64,000 bases of DNA from Wolbachia endosymbiont (group E) of Neria commutata. Its GTDB lineage: Bacteria; Pseudomonadota; Alphaproteobacteria; Rickettsiales; Anaplasmataceae. The notes under the pieces were generated by a model that ran no database searches, was not told the DNA's origin, and worked only from the letters and a program-made list of their open reading frames with translations. The stretch lies in the NCBI RefSeq assembly GCF_964026735.1, contig NZ_OZ034692.1:930001-994000 (forward strand). Direction: 5' to 3'. A program made the position numbers and the translations under genes. Shown here piece after piece: positions 27,614 to 37,549 of the stretch. Numbering within the stretch: the stretch's first letter is position 1; every line of letters starts with the position of its first letter.

Positions 27614-27823
27614 TTAATTATTAAAATGAAATAGATTATCATATACTTCTTTTTCTCTATGCAATATAGTCGATTCTATGGAATTTTCTGGCTTTTTTTT
27701 AAATTCCTTACTATCGCGTTTTAAATGCACTACATCTTCATGAAAACCATTGTAATTATTTAATAATAGAACCACTAGCGCTATAGCAGCTAATAAGATA
27801 AGTACTCTTTTTTTGTATTTCAT
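27614..27823 (-). CDS. Small single-pass membrane protein, unknown
   Basis: 69 residues from the ATG at 27823 (MKYKKRVLILLAAIALVVLL), one hydrophobic helix then a charged tail (HLKRDSKEFKKKPENSIEST). A longer in-frame start at 27964 would add 47 residues that do not look coding. The ribosome binding site is weak (AAGAGA 14 nt upstream). It lies upstream of hflK on the same strand; no family recognised. It may be a lineage-specific membrane peptide or a spurious frame. Confidence 0.45.
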   Translation of the reverse strand: MKYKKRVLILLAAIALVVLLLNNYNGFHEDVVHLKRDSKEFKKKPENSIESTILHREKEVYDNLFHFNN

Positions 27824-28113
27824 ACGCACTAAATCTCTTTTAAGTCGAATCTTATGCCTAAAAAGCCCATAATTGCAAAAACATTGTAATTTTAAAAGCG
27901 GTGCGACAGCATTGTATTCTGGCTCTTTTTCTATTTTCAGCCAATTGTTTTTGCACTGTATCAAACAAGTCTTCGTTAATTATACTTTTATGCCAACTTT
28001 ATAAATATTCTTGCTTAATAGGAAATCGTGAACAGTTATAAAGACTTTATTGTAAATTTGGCATAGCTTTTGCCAACAATTTTTGGTACAATATAAGTTT
28101 AAAATATTACAAA

Positions 28114-28428
28114 ATGTGCTGGTTATTTTTGTTATTATCTAGTATCATGGAAACACTGTGGGCTGTAACGCTAAAGTTTAGCAATGGTTTTACTAAAATT
28201 GTGCCTTCGGTTGCAACGTTGATGATTATGATCGTTAGCATTTATTTTTTATCTCTTGCAGCATGTTTTCTTCCTATTGGGGTCTGCTATGCAGTTTCTT
28301 CCGGAGTATGTACAATTGGTACAACTATAATTGGCGTGATAGCTTTTAAAGAGCATATTAATTTATATCAGGTCTTATGTATCATTTTAATAATAATAGG
28401 AACCATAGGATTGAAGTTCTCTATTTAA
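28114..28428 (+). CDS. Small multidrug resistance (SMR/Gdx-like) transporter, first of pair
   Basis: 104 residues, four hydrophobic helices. The membrane-embedded Glu is at E13 in SSIMETLWAVTLKFSNGFTK, whose WAVTLK resembles guanidinium exporters (SugE/Gdx) more than EmrE. The loop that reads WTGVGTIG in the second copy is SSGVCTIG here, a degenerate version. It is followed 15 nt later by a second SMR gene, as in heterodimeric pairs. The AAAATATTACAAA region upstream contains no clear ribosome binding site. Confidence 0.85.
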   Translation: MCWLFLLLSSIMETLWAVTLKFSNGFTKIVPSVATLMIMIVSIYFLSLAACFLPIGVCYAVSSGVCTIGTTIIGVIAFKEHINLYQVLCIILIIIGTIGLKFSI

Positions 28429-28442
28429 ATCTAAGTTTATGC

Positions 28443-28766
28443 ATGAATTGGCTATATCTATTCTTATCATCAATCATTGAAATATTTTGGATTGTAACAC
28501 TTAAGCATAGTCATGGATTCACTAATCTCATACCATCAATAATTAATATACTTACCATGACGCTTAGTACATATCTGGTTTCTCTTGCTACACGTTCTAT
28601 TCCTATTGGAATATGTTATGCAATTTGGACTGGAGTGGGCACAATAGGCGCTTCAGTGCTTGGAATTTTTCTATTTAGTGAATCAACTAATTTATTTGGA
28701 GTAATATGCCTTATTTTAATTACATTTGGAGTTATAGGGTTGAAATTATTTAATAGTAAGGGTTAG
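28443..28766 (+). CDS. Small multidrug resistance (SMR/Gdx-like) transporter, second of pair
   Basis: 107 residues with four helices and E13 in SSIIEIFWIVTLKHSHGFTN; IWTGVGTIGASVLGIFLF is the canonical SMR signature. The start at 28443 is chosen because residues before it (NNNRNHRIEVLY) belong to the antisense-like overlap with the previous gene. Together with the upstream copy it may form an antiparallel heterodimer. Substrate cannot be told. Confidence 0.85.
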   Translation: MNWLYLFLSSIIEIFWIVTLKHSHGFTNLIPSIINILTMTLSTYLVSLATRSIPIGICYAIWTGVGTIGASVLGIFLFSESTNLFGVICLILITFGVIGLKLFNSKG

Positions 28767-28980
28767 ATTTTATTTCTTGAGTATGCTGATCTTCTTGAAG
28801 CTGCCTTCTTTCTAATTATACGGTTTTCAGTGTTTTTCATCTAGTTTATTTACTTTTTCGCAGGGGGTCTATTTTTCCTCACCTAAAAACCCTCATTATA
28901 GACCTTTTTTGGCTTTATGCTAGTTTCGAAAGAAGTCTAATTGCGGTTTCTCAGCTGCCAATAGGCAGCGGAATGACGGA
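28767..28980. repeat. Solo IS5 end and dispersed-repeat debris
   Basis: GTTTTTCATCTAGTTTATTT, then TTTTTCGCAGGGGGTCTA at about 28852-28872, is the right terminal repeat of the IS5 copies B and C without the rest of the element. Bases 28890-28940 carry a second motif, reversed CTTTCGAAACTAGCATAA, also found at 55440-55460. 28941-28980 holds a palindromic AGCTGCCAATAGGCAGC unit. This marks recombination debris next to the permease gene. Confidence 0.7.
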
Positions 28981-30273
28981 TCAGCAAATCTTACTTATTT
29001 TGCGGTACCAAAGTAAGTAGATAGGTATACCACTTGCAGTAAATAAACTTGCAATTAGTAAGGTGTTTATAGCGGTTTCAAATATTATCCAACAGCAAAA
29101 AACCGTGGCTACACTTCCGATTAAAAGCTTATAATAACTTTTCTCTTGCAGCATAACTTTTAGAAAAGCAAGGCTGCATGCAAGGTAAACAAACAAGAAA
29201 GAAACTACAGAGAAATCAATAATTGAGGTTATCTGCTCAGCAAAATTGTCGCTTGATGTCAAAATAAGTAGAATTGCAGTTCCAAGTGAACTAATTATTA
29301 TGCCCCAAAAAGGAGAGTCGTGTTTGTTCGTTTTAGTAAAAAATTGTGGCATGAGTTTGTCCTTTGCAAGGCCAAGTGCAACTTGTCCACTGGCTAAAAC
29401 CCAAGCATTTAAACTTCCAACACAAACAATGGATGCAATCACAGAAATGATTAAGTGCCAATTGCCAGGAAACATAATTTTTATTGCATCAACGTACGGA
29501 GCTTTTGAATTAGCTAAAACATTACCATTTATTAACCCCATAATTGCAAGACTATTAATGAAATATATAACAGCCACACAGATTGTGCCAAGCACTATGG
29601 CTCTTGGTATTGTTTTTGCTGGATTATTAACTGATCCTGCAGGTGCTGTTGCTGATTCAAGTCCAATAAAACACCACAAAGTGAGCAATGTAGAACGAGC
29701 AAGAATCTGAGATATCGTTAGGCTTGATATTTCTTCACTTAGGGCAAAATTACTTCTATCAAAGAAAAATAATGCTGTTATTGGTATAGCAAGCAGGGCA
29801 GTAATTTTAATAATCATCAATATAAGCTCAACGCACCCAGCCGTCGTAACTCCTCTTAAATTTATCAGTGTAATAGCTGTAAATAACAAAATTTCTAGGA
29901 ATAAACGTATATTTTGTATATCACCATGAAAAAGTGGAGTGAGATAGCCAATGCTTGCAACAATTACTGCTGTTGTGCTAACCCATGAAATTACCCAATA
30001 TGTCCAACCAACGAAAAAAGCTGCAGTGGACCCAAAAGCATGTTTCACATAAACATGAGGGCCTCCAGTTTCTGGAAATTTTGCGCAAAGCAAAGCAAAC
30101 ACTAAAGCAAGAGATATGGCACCGCAACCTGACATAACCCAACTGATCAGGCTATATACACCATATGGAGCAAGGCTAATCGGAAGCACAAAAATCCCAG
30201 AGCCAATTTGGCTACTAATTACTAAAGCAAAAATAGCCAAAAAACCTATTTTATTTGACACAATTCTTTTCAA
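28981..30273 (-). CDS. APC-superfamily amino acid permease/antiporter
   Basis: 430 residues, about 12 hydrophobic helices. IGFLAIFALVISSQIGSGIF at residues 8-27 is the first helix of the APC family with the GSG(I/V)F motif, and KFPETGGPHVYVKHAFGSTA (66-85) is the family's loop 2. It resembles basic amino acid/polyamine antiporters of the AdiC/PotE group more than simple uptake permeases. The substrate cannot be told from sequence. An endosymbiont with few biosynthetic pathways imports amino acids, so a nutritional role is plausible. Confidence 0.88.
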   Translation of the reverse strand: MKRIVSNKIGFLAIFALVISSQIGSGIFVLPISLAPYGVYSLISWVMSGCGAISLALVFALLCAKFPETGGPHVYVKHAFGSTAAFFVGWTYWVISWVSTTAVIVASIGYLTPLFHGDIQNIRLFLEILLFTAITLINLRGVTTAGCVELILMIIKITALLAIPITALFFFDRSNFALSEEISSLTISQILARSTLLTLWCFIGLESATAPAGSVNNPAKTIPRAIVLGTICVAVIYFINSLAIMGLINGNVLANSKAPYVDAIKIMFPGNWHLIISVIASIVCVGSLNAWVLASGQVALGLAKDKLMPQFFTKTNKHDSPFWGIIISSLGTAILLILTSSDNFAEQITSIIDFSVVSFLFVYLACSLAFLKVMLQEKSYYKLLIGSVATVFCCWIIFETAINTLLIASLFTASGIPIYLLWYRKISKIC

Positions 30274-30364
30274 TTTTATTCAATTGGTTAACAATAATCC
30301 ATAAACTCAAAAACTTCAACAAACTTTAAAAGCATGCTCTCATTCATAGACCAACTTAGACAAG

Positions 30365-31633
30365 CTATGCAGTACCTTGTAGTTCATATTGTATTGCTTT
30401 AGGTTGTTCTGGTAGCTTATTGCTCACATCAGACAGGTCAGTATTTACTTCATCCAAATTCCTTTCAGCCATCTCTTTAGCTATATCTTTAAAACACATT
30501 CTAACAAGAGGCATAAAAATTAGTATTAATGGCAAACGTAGATCATACCACTCTAACAGGTCAGTTGCTTTTTGAACTTTATCTTTTGGATTTTCTTCCA
30601 TTAAATCTTTTACATACTTCTCAGCATATATTTCACAACCCTTTCCAAAACTACTAAGAAAAATTTCAATCGATATTCCTATTCCTAAGAAAATACTGTA
30701 ATAGAGATTTTCTGGAGTTGATCCGAAAGAAATAAAATCCATTGTTAGCAAACAAACGGACAGAGCGAATAAAGAATATTTAACAAATTCATTATAAAAA
30801 TAAATATGCTTTACCTTACTTATATACTCCTCAACCAAGATTTTTTGATTTTTATACTGTGCATCATAATATCTCCTTACCCCATAAAGAATAGCAACAT
30901 TTATTATATAACATGGCAATACCCACGATGATAAGTAACTAGCTACTGCAAGCACAGAGTATGTAGCTACTGAAAATGCATGCTTCATCATTGGATTTTG
31001 GGCTATACCGTGCAGCCAAAAATCTCTTGCCTCTATAATTTTTGATACTAATTTAACTTTATCTTCACGAATTATATCTGTGCTTTTCTCTAAAGCAAAA
31101 AATATGTCATGAGGAAATAGATACTTATATAATTTCCTGTGAGAGTTAGATACTGGACAGCTAAACTTATGTCCAGTTCCTTTACAGACTTCTTTAAGTC
31201 TCTCTAGTACATCCCTTGTCATAGACGAGTTGAACTTAAATAATAGTTCTTTATAACTCTTTCCTACTACATCCTTCTCATACATTTTTGATTCTTCAAA
31301 AAACTTTCTTCCGTAATGAAATTCCCTCGCTGTAACACGTTTATCACCATGTTCAATATCAACTGTAATATCAGACTTACCACACTCTAAAGATTTGATA
31401 TAACCTCGTAATATAGGATATGCTTCATGAATTCTTTGTAGTTTTTCCGAATTTGGTTTTCTTCCCTTATCAGGATGATATGTAAGGATTAAATTACGAT
31501 ACCGTTTTCTTAAAAACTCAATGAGCCATTTGTAATTTGTACCTACAACTTGATCAGCCTCTATTTCCAGCGTTTTAAACAAACCTTCTGCTTTTTTAAA
31601 CTCTTTTTCAGTAAGAGTAAATTGTTTGGTCAT
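30365..31633 (-). CDS. Membrane protein with N-terminal J-domain (DnaJ-like)
   Basis: 422 residues. The N-terminal ~80 residues look like a J domain: helix II/III spacing with RYRNLILTYHPDKGRKP, HPD at residues 53-55, and EKLQRIHEAYPIL. No Gly/Phe or zinc-finger regions follow. Four hydrophobic stretches (about residues 216-250, 285-305, 309-330, 365-385) suggest a polytopic C-terminal half, ending with an Asp/Glu/Pro tail. No other domain recognised. J proteins recruit Hsp70; a membrane-anchored one could recruit DnaK or a host Hsp70, an untested possibility. Confidence 0.7.
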   Translation of the reverse strand: MTKQFTLTEKEFKKAEGLFKTLEIEADQVVGTNYKWLIEFLRKRYRNLILTYHPDKGRKPNSEKLQRIHEAYPILRGYIKSLECGKSDITVDIEHGDKRVTAREFHYGRKFFEESKMYEKDVVGKSYKELLFKFNSSMTRDVLERLKEVCKGTGHKFSCPVSNSHRKLYKYLFPHDIFFALEKSTDIIREDKVKLVSKIIEARDFWLHGIAQNPMMKHAFSVATYSVLAVASYLSSWVLPCYIINVAILYGVRRYYDAQYKNQKILVEEYISKVKHIYFYNEFVKYSLFALSVCLLTMDFISFGSTPENLYYSIFLGIGISIEIFLSSFGKGCEIYAEKYVKDLMEENPKDKVQKATDLLEWYDLRLPLILIFMPLVRMCFKDIAKEMAERNLDEVNTDLSDVSNKLPEQPKAIQYELQGTA

Positions 31634-31774
31634 GTTTTACCTCTTTAGCCAGCTTCACTACATTAATGATACATTAATTACCGAATCCTTGCAAGAAAAA
31701 ATAGGACTGCTTGTACAACTCCAGGGTGTATAGCTAAAAATCTTTATAAGATATATAAGAATATTAATAGAAGT

Positions 31775-32587
31775 TTATTGAATATAAAAATCTCTGCTAC
31801 AAAGCTCTTCTTTCAACTTTTTTAAGTGTGCTTTTTTTTCACATTCTAAAAGCAATTCTTCCACACTTTTGTTATAGCTTTCTGTAGTAATTCTTCCCTG
31901 ATGATGCATAAATTTCAAATAAATCAAATAAGTGTTAATCACATCTGTTTCGCAATAATCCCTAATTTCTTGTAACTTTCCACTATCGTATAAGCTCGTC
32001 ACTTGCGATCCATCAACCCCGATTTTACCAGGCAAGTTAAATGCAGCACAAACCTCATTCATTTTTACTCTTGTAGAAGCTCCAAAATCAGAGAGAGTCT
32101 CGAGTAAATCACAATGCCAATCACTACTATATCTTTGATTATAGCTGTTCCACTTATCACCAGCTTTATGAAAATATTCCGCCTGAATGCCATGGACCAT
32201 AGCACGATACTTCAGCACCGGTATATCAAAAGTGCGTCCATTGAAGGAAACTAACCTTGGTTTTTTTTCCGACATATAATTAAAAAACCCTTTCACTAGC
32301 TCTTTTTCACTGGAATTTAGTGCTCCTCCAGATCTAATTTCTTGTAGGGTAAATACTTCATATCCACTCTGATGCCTTATATTGCAGAGTAAAAAACTGA
32401 TTGCTACAATTTGGTGGAAGGGCTGGCGTAAAAAAGAATTTTGCCCATTCGTTATTTCAAGGTGATACTTTGTTAATGCGTCCCTTTTTTCCTCTAAACT
32501 GCTGTTTTCATCAATATCCAGCAAATTCTTGCAGGAGCTTACATCAGGTATAGTTTCAATATCAAATACTAATAGGGAGTTAAGCAT
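31775..32587 (-). CDS. Predicted 3'-5' exonuclease (PolB-like DEDD, PF10108 type)
   Basis: 270 residues. FDIETIP at ~9-15 is motif ExoI (D, E), SFNGRTFDIPVLKYRA near 115 is ExoII, and CETDVINTYLIYLKFM near 215 is ExoIII: a DEDD exonuclease. Its ATG overlaps the era stop (8-nt overlap: era ends TAA inside ATGCTTAA), so it is translationally coupled to era. A GTG three bases upstream is an alternative start. Function in DNA repair is plausible but unproven. Confidence 0.85.
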   Translation of the reverse strand: MLNSLLVFDIETIPDVSSCKNLLDIDENSSLEEKRDALTKYHLEITNGQNSFLRQPFHQIVAISFLLCNIRHQSGYEVFTLQEIRSGGALNSSEKELVKGFFNYMSEKKPRLVSFNGRTFDIPVLKYRAMVHGIQAEYFHKAGDKWNSYNQRYSSDWHCDLLETLSDFGASTRVKMNEVCAAFNLPGKIGVDGSQVTSLYDSGKLQEIRDYCETDVINTYLIYLKFMHHQGRITTESYNKSVEELLLECEKKAHLKKLKEELCSRDFYIQ

Positions 32588-33464
32588 CACTTATATATTC
32601 CTCAGGGCGGTCAACCCAAGGCCGCACTTTTACAAACAAAAAAAGATGAACTTTGCACTCAAACATTTTTTCTAGCTCAGCACGCGCTTCAATGTTAATT
32701 TTTTTAATATTACTGCCATCTTTTCCTAGCACTATTTTTTTATGACTATCTTTTAATACAAATACTATCTGTTTTATAACTAAACTCTTATCTTTTTTTT
32801 CCTCAAATTGCTCAGTTATAACAGCTGTAGAATATGGCAATTCTTCACGCAAATTCAAGAATAATTTTTCTCTTGTAATCTCCGCTGATAAAAAATTTGT
32901 CGATGAGTCTGTTATCTGATCTTTTTCATAAAACCAAGGGCTTGCAGGTGCAATTTCAGAGAGGTAATTCATCAAATCAGAAAGTCCATCACTTTTTAGT
33001 GCTGATATTATAAAAATCTTTTCAAATTTATATAGTAAATTTAGATGTTCATATGCCATCTTTAATTCAGGTTTTTTCACCAAATCAATCTTGTTTATAA
33101 CCAAAATACATCGTGCTTTTGTGCGCTGCAGTCGTGCAAATATTGTTTTGATTCTCTCTATGTCTTTCAAATAATTGCTTGCATCGATAAGCAATAAAGC
33201 AACATCATCACCCTTGATTGCTGACCATGCAGATTTTACTAAAGCTTTTTCAAGTTCAGTTTTTGCTGAAAAAATTCCCGGGGAGTCAGTAAAGACAATC
33301 TGCGCATTGTCCAGTATTGCAATGCCTCTCATCTGCGTTCTTGTTGTTTGCACTTTGGGAGTTACAATTGCAATCTTTTTGCCTACGATACTGTTAATTA
33401 ATGTCGACTTGCCAGCATTTGGTAAACCAGCAATAGTAACGAATAAGCATTTTTGTTCTTTCAC
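32580..33464 (-). CDS. era: GTPase Era
   Basis: 294 residues: G1 GLPNAGKS (13-20), G3 DSPG, G4 NKID (near 128), G5 SALKSDG, and a C-terminal KH domain (VIKQIVFVLKDSHKKIVLGK). Era binds 16S rRNA and helps assemble the 30S subunit. Coupled to the exonuclease gene downstream. A 33465-33702 spacer separates it from groEL and holds nothing recognised. Confidence 0.96.
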   Translation of the reverse strand: MKEQKCLFVTIAGLPNAGKSTLINSIVGKKIAIVTPKVQTTRTQMRGIAILDNAQIVFTDSPGIFSAKTELEKALVKSAWSAIKGDDVALLLIDASNYLKDIERIKTIFARLQRTKARCILVINKIDLVKKPELKMAYEHLNLLYKFEKIFIISALKSDGLSDLMNYLSEIAPASPWFYEKDQITDSSTNFLSAEITREKLFLNLREELPYSTAVITEQFEEKKDKSLVIKQIVFVLKDSHKKIVLGKDGSNIKKINIEARAELEKMFECKVHLFLFVKVRPWVDRPEEYISDA

Positions 33465-33702
33465 AAATGAAATTATAAATAAAACTGAATGCCAGTGTCA
33501 AGCTGCTTATATAACAAGAACAGAGCCTAGTTTTTTTGCAGTATATTTACAGCGCCCATTTTCTTAAATATCGCCATATTTTCAAATGATATATCTTTGG
33601 AGTTTACCCTACTTTTCTGGCTTTTCTATTGTTTTCTAATCCAGAATTGGGATAATGTGTAGGCAGGAGCAAGAAACTCACTTGCTCCAAAATTTCATCT
33701 AT

Positions 33703-35355
33703 TTAGAATCCACCCATTCCGCCCATTCCGCCTCCTCCCATAGGAGAAGCATTGTCATCTTTGTTTGGAAGATTAACTATAATGGCTTCAGTGGTAATAA
33801 GCATAATTGCAATAGATAACGCTGTTTCAAAAGCAACACGTGCTACTTTTGCTGGATCGATTACACCAGATGCAAATGCATTGGCATAGTTCATAGCTTC
33901 AACGTTATAAATCAGCTCTTGATCATTTTGTTTTAATAAATGATCAACTACAACAGCAGATTCTAATCCTGCGTTCTCAACTATTTTTCTAATTGGAGCA
34001 CTTAGAACTTTCTTGACAATGTTTATCCCTATTTGTTCTTCATCACTTCCACCCTTTAATTTTTCAAGAACAGATGAAGCATAAAGAAGCGCAACTCCAC
34101 CACCTGGAACTATACCTTCTTCAATTGCAGCTCTAGTTGCATGCAGTGCATCCTCTACTCTGTCTCTGCGTTCTTTAACTTCCACTTCAGTTGCCCCGCC
34201 AACTTTGAGCACTGCAACGCCGCCTGATAATTTTGCTAAACGCTCTCTTAGTTTCTCTTTGTCATAATCAGAGGTTGAAATCTCAATTTGAGATTTGATT
34301 TGCTCGATTCTAGCTTTCACGTTTTTAGAATCACTATTTTCACTGACAACTGTAGTGTTATCTTTAGTGATTTTAACGTTTTTAGCAGTACCAAGATCTT
34401 CGAGCGTCAAATCTTCCATCTTGATTCCAAGTTCATCTTTTATGACGTACTTAGCGCCAGTCAAAGTTGCTATATCTTCGAGCATTTCTTTTCTTCTGTC
34501 ACCAAAACCTGGCGCTTTTACAGCAGCAATTTTTAGACCACCACGCAATTTGTTAATAACCAAAGTGCTTAACGCTTCGCCTTCGATATCCTCTGCAATA
34601 ATGAGTAGAGGTCTACCAGACTTGACAACCGCCTCAAGGATAGGAAGTAATGGTTGTATTATATTTAGTTTTTTCTCTGTGATTAAGAGATATGGACTGT
34701 CGAGTTCCACTATCATTTTTTCATTATTTGTAATAAAGTACGGAGAAAGATAACCACGATCAAACTGCATACCAGTAGTAAGCTCAACTTCTAACTCTTT
34801 TGAGCCTTTACTCTCTTCAACAGTAATCACACCTTCTTTTCCAACTTTTTTGACAGCCTCAGCAATACTATTACCTATATCTTTATCACCATTAGCAGAA
34901 ATTGTAGCAATTTGCCCCAACTCATCTAACTTATCTAAAGACACTGTACGTGACATAGATTTTATTTGTTTCAATACTTCTTCTTTTGCCTTCAATATGC
35001 CATTTTTAATAGCAATTCTGTTAACACCAGCAGAAATAGGCCTATAAGCCTCTTCTACCATTTTACCAGCTAATATAGAGCATGTTGTTGTACCATCACC
35101 AACTTTGTCATTACACTCAGAGGTACTTTTAATAAATATACTCATAATAGCAGCAGATGTCGGATTTTCCGGATTTAGATTTTTTAACACATTGTTACCA
35201 TCTTTTGTAATCTTTAATGGACCAAAAGACTGAGCAACTCCTACATTTTTACCTTTTGCTCCTAAAGTTATTCCTGCTATAAAAGAAAACTGCCCTGCAT
35301 TTTCAATAACAGCATTGTCGAATTGTTTACCTGATATCACCATATTAGTAGTCAT
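33703..35355 (-). CDS. groL: Chaperonin GroEL (60 kDa)
   Basis: 550 residues covering the full family length, ending with the Gly-Met repeat [14 protein letters not shown]. Motifs: [16 protein letters not shown] (ATP site), [33 protein letters not shown] and [20 protein letters not shown]. It forms the double-ring folding chamber with GroES. Starts ~98 bp after groES, in one operon under a heat-shock-like promoter. GroEL is abundant in endosymbionts. Confidence 0.98.
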   Translation of the reverse strand: MTTNMVISGKQFDNAVIENAGQFSFIAGITLGAKGKNVGVAQSFGPLKITKDGNNVLKNLNPENPTSAAIMSIFIKSTSECNDKVGDGTTTCSILAGKMVEEAYRPISAGVNRIAIKNGILKAKEEVLKQIKSMSRTVSLDKLDELGQIATISANGDKDIGNSIAEAVKKVGKEGVITVEESKGSKELEVELTTGMQFDRGYLSPYFITNNEKMIVELDSPYLLITEKKLNIIQPLLPILEAVVKSGRPLLIIAEDIEGEALSTLVINKLRGGLKIAAVKAPGFGDRRKEMLEDIATLTGAKYVIKDELGIKMEDLTLEDLGTAKNVKITKDNTTVVSENSDSKNVKARIEQIKSQIEISTSDYDKEKLRERLAKLSGGVAVLKVGGATEVEVKERRDRVEDALHATRAAIEEGIVPGGGVALLYASSVLEKLKGGSDEEQIGINIVKKVLSAPIRKIVENAGLESAVVVDHLLKQNDQELIYNVEAMNYANAFASGVIDPAKVARVAFETALSIAIMLITTEAIIVNLPNKDDNASPMGGGGMGGMGGF

Positions 35356-35453
35356 CTATATACCTCTTTTAATAAAAAATTAATAAAATTATAATAAAAC
35401 TGTCTACAATGCACTTGTTGTGCTTTGTTTTAGTTTCGCAAAAATAAAATCCC

Positions 35454-35744
35454 TTACTTTATGATAGCAAGTATATCAGATTCTTTCATTATAATGAGTT
35501 TTTCATCATTGTGTTCTACTTCTGTTCCAGCCCACTGACGATAAAATACTTTATCACCAATTTTTACAGTCAAAGCTACACGCTCACCGTTTGAATTGCG
35601 TGAACCTTCACCAATAGCAATTACCTCACCTTGAGTAGGCTTTTTTTCTGCACTTGATGGAATCATAATTCCACCTTTTTTCTCTTCACTAATAGGCCTG
35701 ATCAGCACGCTATCATCAAGCACATTTAAATTTACATTTGACAT
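35454..35744 (-). CDS. groS: Co-chaperonin GroES (10 kDa)
   Basis: 96 residues: [20 protein letters not shown] and [13 protein letters not shown] are the family's mobile-loop and beta-barrel signatures. It is the first gene of groES-groEL. A GACGAGGA ribosome binding site lies ~8 nt before the ATG. Confidence 0.98.
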   Translation of the reverse strand: MSNVNLNVLDDSVLIRPISEEKKGGIMIPSSAEKKPTQGEVIAIGEGSRNSNGERVALTVKIGDKVFYRQWAGTEVEHNDEKLIIMKESDILAIIK

Positions 35745-35769
35745 TTGTTTTTCCTCGTCAACAAATTAA

Positions 35770-35812
35770 CTTATTATTTTATATATATACTTGTAAACTA
35801 GATTTCAAGGGC
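35770..35812 (-). promoter_or_regulatory. Candidate heat-shock (RpoH-type) promoter for groESL
   Basis: On the minus strand CCCTTGAAA (-35-like, at 35803-35811) is followed, after about 17 nt from CTTG, by ATATATATA as a possible -10. CTTGAAA matches the sigma-32 consensus; the -10 element is AT-rich rather than CCCATNT-like. It lies ~60 bp upstream of the groES start. No CIRCE inverted repeat is seen. Start point unknown. Confidence 0.5.
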
Positions 35813-35887
35813 TGCAAAATGCTGGAAGACGAAAAGTAGCTTTAAAAAGTGCCTAATGTTATATTTAAATTTATTTATAAAAAATTT

Positions 35888-36691
35888 ATGAGATACATAC
35901 CGTTACTGAGTCGTGGTGTGATAGTGCTATATGGGCCAGACACAAAGGTCTTTTTGCAGGCTATTATAACAAATGATATTAATAAATTGAGCAATCAAAA
36001 GACTCTTTACTCTTTATTACTTAACCCTCAGGGGAAATATTTATACGATTTTTTTCTTGTTGAACATGGTAAATACATTTTCTTAGAGTGTGAAATGATG
36101 CACTTGCAACAAATAATTGAAAAACTGGATTTACTTAAAACTTATATGAAAGTAAAGATCAAAGATATTAGTTCATTATACAAGGTTGGGGTTTTACTTA
36201 ATTCAAATTTAGATGAATGTAGCAATGAATCACAGATCATCTTTTCAGATCCAAGGCATGCAGCATTAGGAGTGAGAATAATACATAAAGACGAAATAAA
36301 AGAACCAATTGGGAATTTTGCTGAATATGAAACAATAAGAATTCAAAATCTTATTCCAGATGGAGCAAAAGATATGGTGCAAAATTCGTCATTTCCACTG
36401 CAATATTTAATCGACAGAGCAAATGGTATAAGTTTTAACAAGGGGTGTTATGTAGGTCAGGAAGTTGTCAATCGAATGAGGAGACAGGAAGTATTTAGAA
36501 GAAAACTTTATCTTGTTAGTGGAAATGATGTGCTTCCAGATATTGGCACTAAGATAGTGAATAATGATAATGAAGAAATAGGAGAGCTACGCTCCAGTGT
36601 AAATAATATTGGACTTGCTCTCCTTAGTACCGCAAAAGACCACGTAAATTTATGTGTCGATAAGGTTAGGATAGCTGTAGGTAGCACTTGA
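35888..36691 (+). CDS. ygfZ: Folate-binding protein YgfZ (GcvT-like)
   Basis: About 267 residues from the ATG at 35888 (MRYIPLLSRGVIVLYGPDTK), which lines up with the family start; a GTG at 35849 would add 13 residues. KGCYVGQEVVNRMRRQE near residue 185 contains the YgfZ signature K-G-C-Y-x-G-Q-E. YgfZ helps maintain Fe-S enzymes via a folate-dependent step. Transcribed away from groES; a weak ribosome binding site. Confidence 0.88.
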   Translation: MRYIPLLSRGVIVLYGPDTKVFLQAIITNDINKLSNQKTLYSLLLNPQGKYLYDFFLVEHGKYIFLECEMMHLQQIIEKLDLLKTYMKVKIKDISSLYKVGVLLNSNLDECSNESQIIFSDPRHAALGVRIIHKDEIKEPIGNFAEYETIRIQNLIPDGAKDMVQNSSFPLQYLIDRANGISFNKGCYVGQEVVNRMRRQEVFRRKLYLVSGNDVLPDIGTKIVNNDNEEIGELRSSVNNIGLALLSTAKDHVNLCVDKVRIAVGST

Positions 36692-36723
36692 AAACACGCA
36701 GCCATATTTTCAAGCAAAGAAAC

Positions 36724-37515
36724 TTAACACAAGAATTGCTTGTCAAAAATTCTTTCATCAAGAGAATAATCCTTATCAAAAAGCAGCGTGATTGTGTTTT
36801 CTTGGTCCTTTTGTATTTTTATCTGCGATATATCATGAAACTCTTTGTAATCTGAAACGACAATTACTGGACGGTTTTTTACGTCGTTAATGTCAATTTG
36901 CACTACCGTATCATTTGAAATTAGCGCCCCATTCCAGTGTCTAGGGTAATAACTATTGATAGATGTGAGTGAAAGTAAATTTGAATTGAGTGGTAATATT
37001 GGACCACCAGCGGAGAAATTATATGCAGTGCTGCCCGTGGGTGTGGAAAGTATTATCCCATCTCCCCTAAATTTTTCTACTTTTAGCTTGTTATTAATAG
37101 TGACATTCATTTCCACTATTTGATTCGTTTTCCTAAAAACGTATACCTCATTTACCGCTGTATAGTGATATTTATTGCCACTTGTGTCTATGGCTTCCAT
37201 TTTTAATAAGGTTAACTGAGTTGAAATTGTATGCTCTATATGATCAATTAAATCTTCACTGCAGCTAAAACACTTATTCATTAAAAATCCAACATTACCT
37301 GTGTTTATGCCATACACATGCATGTTTTTATTCTCCATAACGTAATTATGTAAAGTACGCAGCATAAAGCCATCGCCACCGACAACTATTAGTAGATCAA
37401 TTTCAGATTTATTTTCCTCTGCTATATCGATAAAGTTAAGCTCTCGTAGTATCTTAGATACTTTCTGTGATTTTGGTGATTCAGAAGCAATATAGCCTAT
37501 ATTTCTGTAATTCAT
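36724..37515 (-). CDS. nadK: NAD kinase
   Basis: 263 residues, the usual length. GGDG at 46-49 (LLIVVGGDGFMLRTL) is the catalytic/NAD-binding motif; NTGNVGFLMN and LSTPTGSTAYNFSAGGPILP are the conserved NAD-kinase blocks. Makes NADP+ from NAD+. It converges on ygfZ, with the stop codons about 30 bp apart. Confidence 0.95.
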   Translation of the reverse strand: MNYRNIGYIASESPKSQKVSKILRELNFIDIAEENKSEIDLLIVVGGDGFMLRTLHNYVMENKNMHVYGINTGNVGFLMNKCFSCSEDLIDHIEHTISTQLTLLKMEAIDTSGNKYHYTAVNEVYVFRKTNQIVEMNVTINNKLKVEKFRGDGIILSTPTGSTAYNFSAGGPILPLNSNLLSLTSINSYYPRHWNGALISNDTVVQIDINDVKNRPVIVVSDYKEFHDISQIKIQKDQENTITLLFDKDYSLDERIFDKQFLC

Positions 37516-37549
37516 GCTTCAGCAAGCTCTTTACAAAGTGAAGGAAAAA

